Origin: Saprospiraceae bacterium
GTDB taxonomy: Bacteria; Bacteroidota; Bacteroidia; Chitinophagales; Saprospiraceae
Assembly: GCA_020631405.1 (NCBI GenBank)
Contig: JAHDHH010000021.1
Coordinates: 1 to 57,829, forward strand
DNA length: 57,829 nucleotides
Direction of reading: 5' to 3'
Position 1 is the stretch's first letter. Every line of letters starts with the position of its first letter. Under the pieces are notes generated by a model. That model was not told the origin of the DNA. It ran no database searches and was given only the letters and a program-made list of their open reading frames with translations. Position numbers and translations under genes: made by a program. This document shows, piece after piece, positions 27,001 to 35,910 of this stretch.

Positions 27001-30000
27001 TCGGTGATCCTGCAACACCCGTTGCATAACCAGTTGTAGCTGGTGAGTAATCATTCGAAACACAAGAGCTAAAGTCAGCAGGGCAAGTAATTACCGGTGG
27101 AGTAGTACACACTGGAGGAGCACATGTAACAGCTACATCAAAGCTACAAGTGGCAACATTACCACAAGCATCCGTGAATGTATAGGTTACAGTAGTGATT
27201 CCTTGTCCAAATGTATCTCCACTATTGTGTGTACTTGTTGTAGTTACACTTCCACAGTTGTCAGTTGCACTTGGTATTGACCATGTTACTGCAGCTGTAC
27301 AGTTAGCATCTCCTATTATTGAGATGTCATCTGGACATTCATTAACTAGGGTAGGTACTTGAGTGTCAGATAAACTAATAGTCTGCACACAACTTGCCGC
27401 TAAGCTAGCATCAGTTGGGTCAGTAGCTGTCCAAGTTCTTTCGATTACTGTCGCACCCAAACATGGCCCAGTTGTGATAACAGCATCATTGTATGTTACT
27501 ATTGGATCTTGACAACCTGCAGCACCTGGCTGACCAACTGCAACACCAGTTACAGATGGGCTATAATCACTGACAATACATGAAGCAAAGTCAGCAGGAC
27601 AAGTAATAGCAGGAATGGTTACACACTGGTTTGATACAGTACAGAGTACAGTAACAGTAAAGCTTGAACTACTTGTATTACCACAATCATCAACTGCAGT
27701 ATAAGTAACAGTGTTAGTTCCTTCGTTAAACGTAGCTCCATTGGCAACATTAGAAGTCAATTGTACCGCTGAACAGTTGTCAGTAGCAGTTGGCTCTATC
27801 CAAGGGAAGGCAGTTGTACAACCTGAACCAGATCCTCCATCGATTGTAATATCATGCGGAGTGTTAGTGATTACAGGTGGAGTATCATCACCTAAAGTAA
27901 TAGTTTGTACACAAGAGGTAGTTAATGATGAATTATTTGGATCAGTAGCTGTCCAAGTTCTATCAATCACCAAAGCACCTGCACACGGTCCTGCAGAAAC
28001 GATAAAGTCTTCATACGTAACCGTTGGTGCATCACAATCAGTACTTCCGGCACTTGCTGTAGCTGTTCCAGTATTAGCAGGTGCGGTATCACTGCCAGGA
28101 CATAAATCTACGTTTGCAGGACAGTTAAGCACTGGAGGAGTAACACAATTGTCACAGTCAATAGTTACAGTAAAGCTACATGTAGCTACATTTCCACAGT
28201 CATCTGTTGCGGTATAGATTACTTCAGTCGTTCCAGAGCTAAATGTTGAGCCTGGCGTAATATTTACAGTTGTATTAGGTGTACTACAATTATCAGTAGC
28301 AGTAGGCTCGAACCATAAGAATGGTTTATCACAAACTTGACCAGTACTCATTGTCACATCATGTGGACAATTAGCAAATACTGGAGCCTCGGTATCAGAT
28401 AGTGATATAATCTGAGTACATGAAGCATTCAAACTGGCATTATCTGGGTCGGCAGCTTGCCATGTTCTGATGATGTCAACAGATCCGGGGCAATCACCAG
28501 TAGTCGTAGTATCAAAGTATGTTAAAACTGCAGCATTGCAACCACTTCCCGTTTCTACAGAAGCATAGCCTGTTGCAGAAGGGTCTGTACTTCCTCCTAC
28601 ACAAGCATAGAAGTCAGTTGGACAAGTTACAACTGGAGCTATTGAGCATGCACATTCTATAGTTACTGTAAAGCTATTTGAGATACTAGCTCCACAACCA
28701 TCAGTTGCTGTATAGGTAACTGTTGTTGTTCCTTCGCTAAATGTATCTCCAGAATTGTAATTTGAAGTTAGTGTAGCACCACAATTGTCAGAAGCTGTAG
28801 GTGGTGTCCAAGTAACTACTTGATCACAGTTGCCAGCACTTGCTTGTATTGAAATGTCAGATGGCATTCCAATCAAAGTAGGTGTTTGCGTATCATATAG
28901 ACCTATAAACTGACCACATGATGTAGACAACCCACTTGTTTGATCAGTTGCAGTCCAAATTCTGACTACTTCTAACACCTTACATGAAGGGTTGTTAATT
29001 ACGTTATCTGTGTAGGTAATTGTAACTGGACCACATCCTTCTTGTACAGTTGCTGTAGCAGTACCAGAAACATCTGGACTTAAATCAGCTGTAGGGCATC
29101 CAAAATAGTTAGATGGACACTGAATAATTGGCGATGCTGTACAAGTACATTCTACAGTTACTATAAATGATACAGATGTAGTTTTACCACAATTGTCGAC
29201 CGCAGTATAGACTACGATTGTTGTACCTTCAGGGAATACATCTCCAGAGCTATGCGTAGAAGTGAATGATGCTATACCACAATCATCAGTTACTGTTGGT
29301 TCTGTCCATGTTATAGGAGCAGAACATCCTTTTCCAATACCTTCTCCCGTTAAATTTACAGGCACATTTGTAATCGTAGGCGTTTGAGAGTCATACAGTC
29401 CAATAAATTGAGTGCAACTAGTTGACAACCCAGTAGATTCGTCAATAGCAGTCCAAGCTCTTATTATTTCTACAACACAAGAAGTTTGTTGTATGTATGT
29501 ATCAGTGTAGGTCAATGATACAGCACCAGTACAAAGAGGGTCATTGTTTGTGACACTTGGAGTTCCTGTATTAGATGGGTCAATATTTGCACCTACACAA
29601 CCGAAGTAGTTGCCATTGCATTGTACAACTGGTGGAGTAGAGCAGCTACATTCAACAGTCACTGTAAATGAAGCACTAACGCTATTGCCACAGTTGTCAG
29701 TTGCTGTGTAGGTTACAGTAGTAACACCTTCTGCAAATGAAGACCCACTAGAGTGAGTTGAACTTAACGATACTGCACTGCAATTGTCTGTACTTGTAGG
29801 AGGTGTCCAAGTACCAATAGCATTACAAGATGCACCAGATCCAGATAATATAATATTAGAAGGCATACCAATTAGAGTTGGGTTAGTATTGTCAACCAAA
29901 ACAATAACTTGAGTACAACTAGAAGACAAATTACTATTGTTTGCATCTGTGGCAGTCCATATTCTGTTAATTGTAGTTTCTCCACAATCATTTTGCGATA

Positions 30001-32344
30001 TTACTTGATCAGTATAAGTAATTAGGGGTTCTCCACAACCTGGTGAACTTGTTGCAGTTGCACTACCTCCAGTATTTGAAGGGTGTGTAGGCTCAGGAGA
30101 TTTTCCTGATCCATCTGCTGGTGATCCAGGACAACCAGTGAAATCTGCAGGGCAGAAGATTGTTGGTGGAGTATTACAAACACATGATACAGTCACTGTA
30201 AAACTTACTGGAGTTGCAGCATTGCCGCAAGCATCAACTGCAGTGTAAGTTACCGTCGTAACACCCTCAGGGAAACTAGTTCCACTAGTATGACTTGAGG
30301 TAAGAGTTACAGGTCCGCAATTGTCATTAACTGTAGGCTCAGTCCAATTAGCAATAGCACTACATCCAGTTCCAGTTCCTGAAACAGAAATATTAGTTGG
30401 TACATTAGTAATTGAAGGAGCAGAGTTATCAGTCAGTTGTATGACTTGTGTACATGATGTCAATAGTGTAGGGTCGTTTGAATCAGTGGCAGTCCAAACT
30501 CTATTAATTTCAATAGCACCACAACTATTAGCAGGTGTTATGATATTATCTACATATGTGACTACAGGAGCTCCACAACCAGCTACTCCAGTAGCTGATG
30601 CACTTCCAGTTACAGAAGGATCAATACTTCCAGGACATCCGAAATAATTTGTTGGACAAAGAATAGTGGGAGGAGTATCACAAGCGCAACTTACATTTAC
30701 TGTAAATGACACTGAAGTACTCAATCCACAAGCATCAATTGCAGTGTATGTTACAGTTGTACTTCCTTCAGTAAATGATGAGCCACTTGCATGACTAGAT
30801 GTCACGGTAGTAGTCCCACAATTATCAGAAGCAATAGGTGCTGTCCATGTTGCTATAGCAGAACATCCAACACCGTTTCCAGTGAGATTTATACTATTTG
30901 GAACATTTGAGAATGTAGGTGTAACATTATCTACCAGTGTAATTGATTGGGTACAAGATACAGTTAATGCAGTATTATCTGGGTCAGTAGCTGTCCAAAC
31001 CCTTTCAATATCTATCTCTCCGCAACTGTTAGCAGGTGTGATGATATTATCAATGTATGTTACAACTGGCACCCCACAACCTGAATTGCTAGAGGCTGTT
31101 GCACTTCCTGTAGTTGAAGGTGCTATACTCCCAGGACATCCAGAATAATCAGCTGGACATAGAATTGTTGGTGGAGTGTTACAAACACAATTTACAGTAA
31201 TTGTAAACGAAGTGCTAGCTGTATTACCACAATCATCTTCAAGACTTAAAGTTACTACTGTATTTCCTTCTGGGAAGTCAGATCCATTTGAATGACTATT
31301 ACTAATGACAGATATTCCACAGTTGTCATCATATGATGGTACTACCCAATTTACAGCTGCTGTACAATTTTGACCTGTCCCATTGACAGTAATGTCATCA
31401 ATTGTATCATAGAAAAAAGGATTGCTATTATCTGATAGATCAATAGTCTGAGTACAACTATTAGTTAGGCTAGAATCATTTGGATCTGTCGCTATCCAAG
31501 TCCTGATAATAACTAATTCTCCACAAGCGTTCTCTGCTGTAGTTACTTGGTCATTAAATGTAACTATTGGATTGCTACATCCATTACTTGGTATTGCAGT
31601 AGCTGTGCCAGTATTAGAAGGGTCTGTTGAACTTCCAGGGCATCCAAAGTAATTATCTGGACAGTTGATAACAGGTGCAGTACCACAAGTACATGTTACA
31701 GTTACTGTAAACGAAACCTCTGTAGTATGGTTGCATAAGTCAGTTGCGGTATAAGTAACAGTTGTAGTACCCTCACTGAATACATCACCACTTGCGTGAC
31801 TAGAAGTCAATGTTACAGGCCCGCAATCATCAGTGGCAACTGGTGGTGTCCATGTTATTGGTGTAGAGCAATTAGCTCCTGATACCTCTATTGAAATATT
31901 GGCAGGCACATTAGAAAATACAGGTCCTGCCGTATCTTCTAAAAACATCATTTGTGTACACGTTGAAAACAACCAAGGACTTGAGTTGTCTGGATAGATT
32001 GCTGTCCAGATTCTTTTGATTGTTTTTTGGCAAGCCTCATCGTTCATTACAATATCTTCGTAAGACAATGTTGGATTAGGACATCCAGATTCGCCTGGTG
32101 CCGTTGTTGTCATTCCTGTGTTGGAAGGATCTATGCTGTCATTAGGGCATCCAAAATAAGTCGAAGCACAGACCATTAAAGGAGCTGTGTTACAATCTAA
32201 TGAACTTGAATAGCCAAACGCTTCATTTGTATGATCAGCATCAAAACAAAAGTTATCGGAGTCGCCTGCGATTACAATATTTAAACTGGTCAAAAGAACA
32301 AAAAATAAAGACGCTTTACATAAAGTCGTAAAACTGTTTCTCAT
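24089..32344 (-). CDS. Giant HYR-repeat / C-type lectin / GEVED surface protein with T9SS type A signal
   Basis: 2751 residues from the ATG at 32342-32344, which gives a proper signal peptide (ASLFFVLLTSLNIVIAG). A start 54 nt upstream would precede it with polar residues. About 12 HYR-type units (about 155-165 residues each) fill roughly 40-2095. Each carries a Cys-rich insert (C-P-x-x-Y-F-G-C ... W-T-A-T-D ... S-C-T-Q) and ends T-V-T-Y-T-A-x-D-x-C-G-N ... SFTVTV-x-C. Two C-type lectin-like domains follow at about 2120-2244 and 2328-2453 (G-Y-L-A-V, YIGLSD, FQWVNG, YTNWYPGQPN, then a conserved W-N-D). Next come a GEVED domain (WSVWVDWNMDGDFND, about 2540-2650) and a type A sorting domain (VYPNPVSSVVSIDI). 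Probably a calcium-dependent carbohydrate or surface adhesin (inference). No enzyme domain seen. Confidence 0.9.
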   Translation of the reverse strand: MRNSFTTLCKASLFFVLLTSLNIVIAGDSDNFCFDADHTNEAFGYSSSLDCNTAPLMVCASTYFGCPNDSIDPSNTGMTTTAPGESGCPNPTLSYEDIVMNDEACQKTIKRIWTAIYPDNSSPWLFSTCTQMMFLEDTAGPVFSNVPANISIEVSGANCSTPITWTPPVATDDCGPVTLTSSHASGDVFSEGTTTVTYTATDLCNHTTEVSFTVTVTCTCGTAPVINCPDNYFGCPGSSTDPSNTGTATAIPSNGCSNPIVTFNDQVTTAENACGELVIIRTWIATDPNDSSLTNSCTQTIDLSDNSNPFFYDTIDDITVNGTGQNCTAAVNWVVPSYDDNCGISVISNSHSNGSDFPEGNTVVTLSLEDDCGNTASTSFTITVNCVCNTPPTILCPADYSGCPGSIAPSTTGSATASSNSGCGVPVVTYIDNIITPANSCGEIDIERVWTATDPDNTALTVSCTQSITLVDNVTPTFSNVPNSINLTGNGVGCSAIATWTAPIASDNCGTTTVTSSHASGSSFTEGSTTVTYTAIDACGLSTSVSFTVNVSCACDTPPTILCPTNYFGCPGSIDPSVTGSASATGVAGCGAPVVTYVDNIITPANSCGAIEINRVWTATDSNDPTLLTSCTQVIQLTDNSAPSITNVPTNISVSGTGTGCSAIANWTEPTVNDNCGPVTLTSSHTSGTSFPEGVTTVTYTAVDACGNAATPVSFTVTVSCVCNTPPTIFCPADFTGCPGSPADGSGKSPEPTHPSNTGGSATATSSPGCGEPLITYTDQVISQNDCGETTINRIWTATDANNSNLSSSCTQVIVLVDNTNPTLIGMPSNIILSGSGASCNAIGTWTPPTSTDNCSAVSLSSTHSSGSSFAEGVTTVTYTATDNCGNSVSASFTVTVECSCSTPPVVQCNGNYFGCVGANIDPSNTGTPSVTNNDPLCTGAVSLTYTDTYIQQTSCVVEIIRAWTAIDESTGLSTSCTQFIGLYDSQTPTITNVPVNLTGEGIGKGCSAPITWTEPTVTDDCGIASFTSTHSSGDVFPEGTTIVVYTAVDNCGKTTSVSFIVTVECTCTASPIIQCPSNYFGCPTADLSPDVSGTATATVQEGCGPVTITYTDNVINNPSCKVLEVVRIWTATDQTSGLSTSCGQFIGLYDTQTPTLIGMPSDISIQASAGNCDQVVTWTPPTASDNCGATLTSNYNSGDTFSEGTTTVTYTATDGCGASISNSFTVTIECACSIAPVVTCPTDFYACVGGSTDPSATGYASVETGSGCNAAVLTYFDTTTTGDCPGSVDIIRTWQAADPDNASLNASCTQIISLSDTEAPVFANCPHDVTMSTGQVCDKPFLWFEPTATDNCSTPNTTVNITPGSTFSSGTTEVIYTATDDCGNVATCSFTVTIDCDNCVTPPVLNCPANVDLCPGSDTAPANTGTATASAGSTDCDAPTVTYEDFIVSAGPCAGALVIDRTWTATDPNNSSLTTSCVQTITLGDDTPPVITNTPHDITIDGGSGSGCTTAFPWIEPTATDNCSAVQLTSNVANGATFNEGTNTVTYTAVDDCGNTSSSSFTVTVLCTVSNQCVTIPAITCPADFASCIVSDYSPSVTGVAVGQPGAAGCQDPIVTYNDAVITTGPCLGATVIERTWTATDPTDASLAASCVQTISLSDTQVPTLVNECPDDISIIGDANCTAAVTWSIPSATDNCGSVTTTSTHNSGDTFGQGITTVTYTFTDACGNVATCSFDVAVTCAPPVCTTPPVITCPADFSSCVSNDYSPATTGYATGVAGSPICGAPAITFSDVIVDTGSCTGSKIVERTWVATDSNNAALTSSCIQTISLLDSQGPTITNCPANISVTGDANCSATVTWTAPIANDNCSSASLSANYNSGSTFNEGTTTVTYTATDDCGNTSTCTFTVTVTCIVPTCDTPPTLSCPGDATVCLTSSLSPSLLGSPIVTAGNNCPSPTVGFNDVITSTGPCAGEKVIVRTWTASYPGYTMSANCTQTITVTDDIAPVILNCPANITVADSSTPATWLVPTATDDCGVQNLTGSHTPGTLFPVGVTNCSYTAVDYCGNSSICTFTVTVPQPQNPAITCPDDIVVSCGTGGGAHVSFDAPDYSSTCSPCTGQTIAGFIYMGTYNGHQYYCSTSPNTWEAAQSVCASNGGYLAVINDAAENAYLASLLTIQSAYIGLSDHVTEGNFQWVNGESVGYTNWYPGQPNDYNYDQDYVEMLNNGEWNDQYSYSALEYIMEIPCTTVVQTAGPTSGSYLSTGDYVVTYTVNDGCNNGATCSFNIRVEESITMNCPEDVTLSCPNNSMIVNWQTPTATTCCSNCSAGGQIPGFIYMGSYNGHFYYCSSSPASWPNAQTTCESLGGYLAVVNDAGENAYLSNLLTIQSAYIGLSDDVLEGSFQWVNGDPITYSNWYAGQPNNYNNEQDYVEMLNDGTWNDQYNYAALEYIMEIPGCLNVTQTAGPSSGSIFVAGTTTTVEYTATDQCGNVEVCAFDITVVSSECNSGGSESNTAFIDGVGFANVTNQSGNDGGYIDYSSSVECIEVTQGATYQIKLSPGFSALQQPVYWSVWVDWNMDGDFNDASEYIAYGAGTNDLSGMITTPSALWNGTTTMRVVMKLNGYPTSPCESFEQGETEDYCVVITGSEFNPGDDEVENREANSDATLLVSNVDNSSLNVYPNPVSSVVSIDIESEGNILEANIQDINGRIITQLPATGNTITHDVSSYIEGIYIVNVLLDNGQVLNEKLSIKR
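24985..25985 (-). repeat. Tandem pair of C-type lectin domains in the HYR giant
   Basis: Two roughly 375-nt coding blocks (25612-25985 and 24985-25360) that remain similar at DNA level, about 625 nt apart. At protein level they share the motifs TIQSAYIGLSD, FQWVNG, YAGQPN or YPGQPN, DYVEMLN and ALEYIMEIP. A shorter HYR-like spacer separates them. The conservation of both copies suggests a recent or selected duplication. Confidence 0.8.
26110..32180 (-). repeat. HYR-type repeat array (about 12 units) in the giant protein gene
   Basis: Units of about 465-500 nt, recognised by C-P-x-x-Y-F-G-C starts, W-T-A-T-D centres and S-F-T-V-T-V-x-C ends. They differ at many positions but share long common words in DNA. 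The open reading frame is intact through the whole array. Confidence 0.75.
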
Positions 32345-32538
32345 AATATTTTTGAATTTGAATAATAATTCGTTGTTAATAAAATCTGGGTGGTTCACTA
32401 AGTTTCTTGTTTTCGCTTAAAGAAAATTAAAATCTACAGGCTTAATACGTATTGTAGACTCGACACGCTTCCTGAAGTCATTAAAAAAAACGTTAATTTT
32501 GATTTAATTTTTTAACACTTCATATAAATCATGTCAAT

Positions 32539-34140
32539 ATGCCGCATAGCAATCCTATAAGCCAGCGAAATAGAATTTTCGTTTGCTTGCTATTGCTATT
32601 TACAGCATGTACAAGTTCAGATTTGAATAGTGAGTTGTTGGTGTTTCGATATAATCACACGAGTCCCATTTCAACATTAGACCCAGCCTTCGCTAAGAGC
32701 CAAAATATCATTTGGGCTTGTCATCATATCTATTCGACACTGTTTGACTTCGATACCACTACGCAAATCCAAACAAATTTAGTAGACACATTTTCAATAT
32801 CAAAGGATGGAAAGGAGTATTATATTGAAATAATTGATAATGTATATTTTCATGATAATAAATGTTTTAAGGATGGTTTAGGTAAGAAGCTAACAGCTTA
32901 CGATGTCTCTTATAGCCTAAATAGATTGTTAGACGATTCTATCCAATCGCCAGGATCTTGGATTTTAAAAGATCGTTTGATTACAAATGGGATTACTGTA
33001 ATCGACTCCTTTAATATTAAACTAACACTTAAAGAGCCCTTTGCTCCATTCCTAGGTCTGTTGGCTACAAAGTATTGCTCAATAGTGGCGAAGGAAGCTG
33101 TAGAGTATTATGGATCTGCATTCAGGTCTAATCCTGTAGGGACGGGTCCATTTAAATTCAAAAAATGGATTGATGGGGAAGCGCTGTATTTAGTTAAACA
33201 TCCGAATTACTTCAAGCACGATGTTGCCATTGATGGAGTAAAAGCAACATATATTACTGATAAGAAGATTGCCTTTCTTGAGTTGTTGCAAGGTAATCTT
33301 GATTATGTTTCAGGTTTAGAGTCTTCATTTAGCGTTAGATTATTGAGTGATAAAGGAAGATTAAGGCCTGCATACGATGGTGATATTAAGCTATGGAGAG
33401 CACCATACTTAAATACAGAATACATAGGGATTAATCAGAAGTCAGATAATAAGGTACTTAGAATCAAGGAGTTTAGGCAAGCGCTAAACTATGCAATAGA
33501 TCGAGTAGCAATGCTAAGTACACTCAGAAGGTCAATTGGGGTTCCCGCAAGAAATGGAATAATCCATAGTGGTTTAAATATTCCTGTAGCACAACAAGAA
33601 TTGTCATTCAAACCTGCCTTGGCTAAGAAACTGCTCAATGCAATTGATTATGATAAAAAGTATAGTCAGTTTCCAATTACTATTCAAACAAACGCAGATT
33701 ACCTTGACCTTATGACTTTTGTAGCAAGCCAGTGGCAAGGGATAGGAATAAACGTAGAAATCGAAGTACTAGAATCTTCTTTGTTAAGACAAGGAATGAG
33801 AAGTGGTGATGTTGATGTATTTAGGGCTTCTTGGATAGCCGACTACCCAGATGCTGAGAATTTTCTTTGTTTATTTTATGGAGATAACCCAGCGCCACCC
33901 AATTATACAAGGTATAACAATGAAGCATTCGATAAGTTATACTCAACGGCAGTTGAAGAGATAGATCCTATGATAAGACAAGAATACTATAGAGCACTAG
34001 ATGATATGTTGATAGAAGACTGTCCAGTTGTGTTCTTATATTATGATGAGACAGCTGTCTTTACATCAAAGAAGTTTGCTGGAATAGAAGTGAATTCTTT
34101 GAATATGTTGGAAGTTGAACACTTAAGGCTTGCCCATTAA
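32539..34140 (+). CDS. Orphan ABC peptide-binding lipoprotein (SBP family 5)
   Basis: 533 residues. The signal peptide ends in a lipobox LLLFTAC (about residue 24), so it is probably a lipoprotein. The fold is that of DppA/OppA solute-binding proteins: ISTLDPAFAKSQNIIWACHH near the start, GKKLTAYDVSYSLNRLLDD, the family signature NPVGTGPFKFKKWIDGE, and RQALNYAIDRVAML. It would capture oligopeptides or dipeptides. No permease or ATPase genes of this system are adjacent, so it must use a transporter encoded elsewhere. A possible -7 element TAATTTTG lies at 32494-32501 without a clear TTG partner. The stop shares TTAA with the convergent redoxin gene. Confidence 0.88.
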   Translation: MPHSNPISQRNRIFVCLLLLFTACTSSDLNSELLVFRYNHTSPISTLDPAFAKSQNIIWACHHIYSTLFDFDTTTQIQTNLVDTFSISKDGKEYYIEIIDNVYFHDNKCFKDGLGKKLTAYDVSYSLNRLLDDSIQSPGSWILKDRLITNGITVIDSFNIKLTLKEPFAPFLGLLATKYCSIVAKEAVEYYGSAFRSNPVGTGPFKFKKWIDGEALYLVKHPNYFKHDVAIDGVKATYITDKKIAFLELLQGNLDYVSGLESSFSVRLLSDKGRLRPAYDGDIKLWRAPYLNTEYIGINQKSDNKVLRIKEFRQALNYAIDRVAMLSTLRRSIGVPARNGIIHSGLNIPVAQQELSFKPALAKKLLNAIDYDKKYSQFPITIQTNADYLDLMTFVASQWQGIGINVEIEVLESSLLRQGMRSGDVDVFRASWIADYPDAENFLCLFYGDNPAPPNYTRYNNEAFDKLYSTAVEEIDPMIRQEYYRALDDMLIEDCPVVFLYYDETAVFTSKKFAGIEVNSLNMLEVEHLRLAH

Positions 34141-35177
34141 TGTCTATTCAAATCCCCTAACTTAATTCCAAGGATGTCATAGGCTTGCTGAGTATTGTTG
34201 GAAGTATCGATTGCTATAGATTCTGGTTCAAATACCCAAGAAATACCACTAGGAAAAGCATCAATCTTCTGTAATATTGTTTTCCTAATTATTGACATAT
34301 CAAATGCGGTAATTTGACCATCTTGAGACACATCGGCAGCTTTGAATTGATAATCTTGTTCAAAGGGTTGCAGTAAAAGTAAGTGTCTTTGTATGAATAG
34401 GATATCAGTAGTGAATACACCATTAAGCCAATCACCATCCGTTGAGAACGTCAAGATAGGGTCCTGCAAGTCTGGGTACTCCTCATTGAAGTTTAGAAAC
34501 TCAAAGCCATAGTTATCATCCAATATGATAGGGTAGGAAGGAGCATTTGCTTCAGTTGAAGTTAAAGACACAATCACGTTTGACATTGCATTGTCTTTTG
34601 TATCCTTGAACTGCAAGTCAATACGGGTTGGTTCTGGTTCTGTTATATTGCCTCCAGTTGCTCCGGTTGCAGACAGTGCAGCATTGATAGCAGCTATTCG
34701 ACCAGCTGTACCTGAACCGCTGACATTCCATTGCATGCTCCCATCTGGAGCTACCACTATAAAGAATGGCGAACCCCATATAGGCCCAAAACCACCATCT
34801 ACATAATCCTGGTAGACATCATATGCCCCACCATCTTCACCAGCACCAGGAGAAGTAATACCATGTGTTGCTTCATACCCACTGACATCAGCGTTAGAAT
34901 CAAATGACTTAGAACTCAAACTTAGGAATTGAACATCTGCTTGACCAGAACCCCATTCTTCATATATCCCTTGCAGAGATGGCGCAAAGGCATTGCATGG
35001 AGGGCAATCCACAAAAAAGAAGTCAATGAGTACCGTAGTTCCATTGTTCAAATAGTCTGAATACAAGGAATGGGTATTGCCATGAGTATCAGTTATCGTA
35101 AAGTCAATGGCATTTTGACTGATACTTGTATTTTGAATGAGCAAAAAAAGAATTACTATTGCAGTAGTCGATTTCAT
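34137..35177 (-). CDS. Secreted redoxin-domain protein fused to a dockerin-like segment
   Basis: 346 residues. A signal peptide (about 1-20) is followed by a TlpA/AhpC-like thioredoxin fold (about 22-170). VLIDFFFVDCPPCNAFAPS carries a C-P-P-C active site, and SPFFIVVAPDG corresponds to the cis-Pro region. Residues about 180-270 form a beta-rich linker (DLQFKDTKDNAMSNVIVSL). At about 282-310 is one calcium-loop-like motif DVSQDGQITAFDMSIIRKTI, as in dockerin type I repeats. No T9SS sorting domain is visible at the C-terminus (ILGIKLGDLNRH). It probably acts in the periplasm or outside the cell on disulphides. The dockerin-like part may contact partner proteins; this is inference. Convergent with the SBP gene (4-nt overlap) and divergent from lipB. 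Confidence 0.8.
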   Translation of the reverse strand: MKSTTAIVILFLLIQNTSISQNAIDFTITDTHGNTHSLYSDYLNNGTTVLIDFFFVDCPPCNAFAPSLQGIYEEWGSGQADVQFLSLSSKSFDSNADVSGYEATHGITSPGAGEDGGAYDVYQDYVDGGFGPIWGSPFFIVVAPDGSMQWNVSGSGTAGRIAAINAALSATGATGGNITEPEPTRIDLQFKDTKDNAMSNVIVSLTSTEANAPSYPIILDDNYGFEFLNFNEEYPDLQDPILTFSTDGDWLNGVFTTDILFIQRHLLLLQPFEQDYQFKAADVSQDGQITAFDMSIIRKTILQKIDAFPSGISWVFEPESIAIDTSNNTQQAYDILGIKLGDLNRH

Positions 35178-35220
35178 AAATAAATTAACTTCAGATAACT
35201 CTAAATAGTTGCCAAGACTA

Positions 35221-35910
35221 GTGAATAACGTACTACAAATTCATACCCTTCAAGATCTTAGTTACCAGCAAGTGTGGGACTTTCAAGAGATATTGATGCA
35301 AAAACTAATCCAATCAAAGAAATCTGAAGGAGATACTAGAGTTCATCATCTAATATTTTGTGAACATAGACCTGTTTATACTTTAGGTAAAAGTGGGTCA
35401 ATTGATAACCTACTTAGGTCAGTACCTGACTTGCAAAGTGAGGATTTTGAATTTTTTAAAATTAATAGGGGTGGAGATATTACCTATCATGGACCAGGGC
35501 AATGGACAGTATATATAATTATAGACTTAGAATGCTTTTATCGAGATGTGCATAAGTTTGTGAGGTCTATAGAACTAATGGTCATTGATACTTTGAAAGC
35601 ATATGGTATTGAAGGATTTCCGATTGATGAATTCACTGGAGTATGGACCGGTGATGAAGTCAAACGAAAACTTTGTGCCATTGGAGTGCATCTCAGTAGA
35701 TGGGTCAGCATGCATGGCTTAGCCCTCAACGTAAATACAACTTTGTCTCATTTTAGAAACATAGTACCTTGTGGGATTAGTACGCCAGACAAAACAGTGA
35801 CATCAATTAGTCAAGAACTTGACAGAAGTGTAGATATGTCACAAGTCAAACAGATATTGACTCAGCATTTTCTCAATTACTTTCCAATGGATAGTATTCT
35901 TGATGACTAA
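35221..35910 (+). CDS. lipB: Octanoyltransferase LipB
   Basis: 229 residues from the GTG at 35221 (MNNVLQIHTLQDL). A TTG at 35209 would add four residues and is possible, but GTG is the better start and neither has a Shine-Dalgarno site. LipB moves octanoyl from ACP to lipoyl domains in the cytoplasm. Seen: HRPVYTLGKSG (about 55), GGDITYHGPGQWTVYIIIDL, the catalytic Lys in KRKLCAIGVHLSRW, HGLALNVN, and the catalytic Cys in FRNIVPCGI. It is divergent from the redoxin gene across about 40 nt and shares 4 nt (CTAA) with the convergent PorP/SprF gene. Confidence 0.92.
   Translation: MNNVLQIHTLQDLSYQQVWDFQEILMQKLIQSKKSEGDTRVHHLIFCEHRPVYTLGKSGSIDNLLRSVPDLQSEDFEFFKINRGGDITYHGPGQWTVYIIIDLECFYRDVHKFVRSIELMVIDTLKAYGIEGFPIDEFTGVWTGDEVKRKLCAIGVHLSRWVSMHGLALNVNTTLSHFRNIVPCGISTPDKTVTSISQELDRSVDMSQVKQILTQHFLNYFPMDSILDD

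Noticed and set aside
27711..28217. A 168-codon open frame on the plus strand inside the HYR giant gene
   Set aside because: It is antisense to an intact 2751-residue coding frame and its composition (Val/Ser/Pro/Thr-rich) mirrors the repeat codons; similar antisense frames recur at other repeats. No independent sign of a gene.
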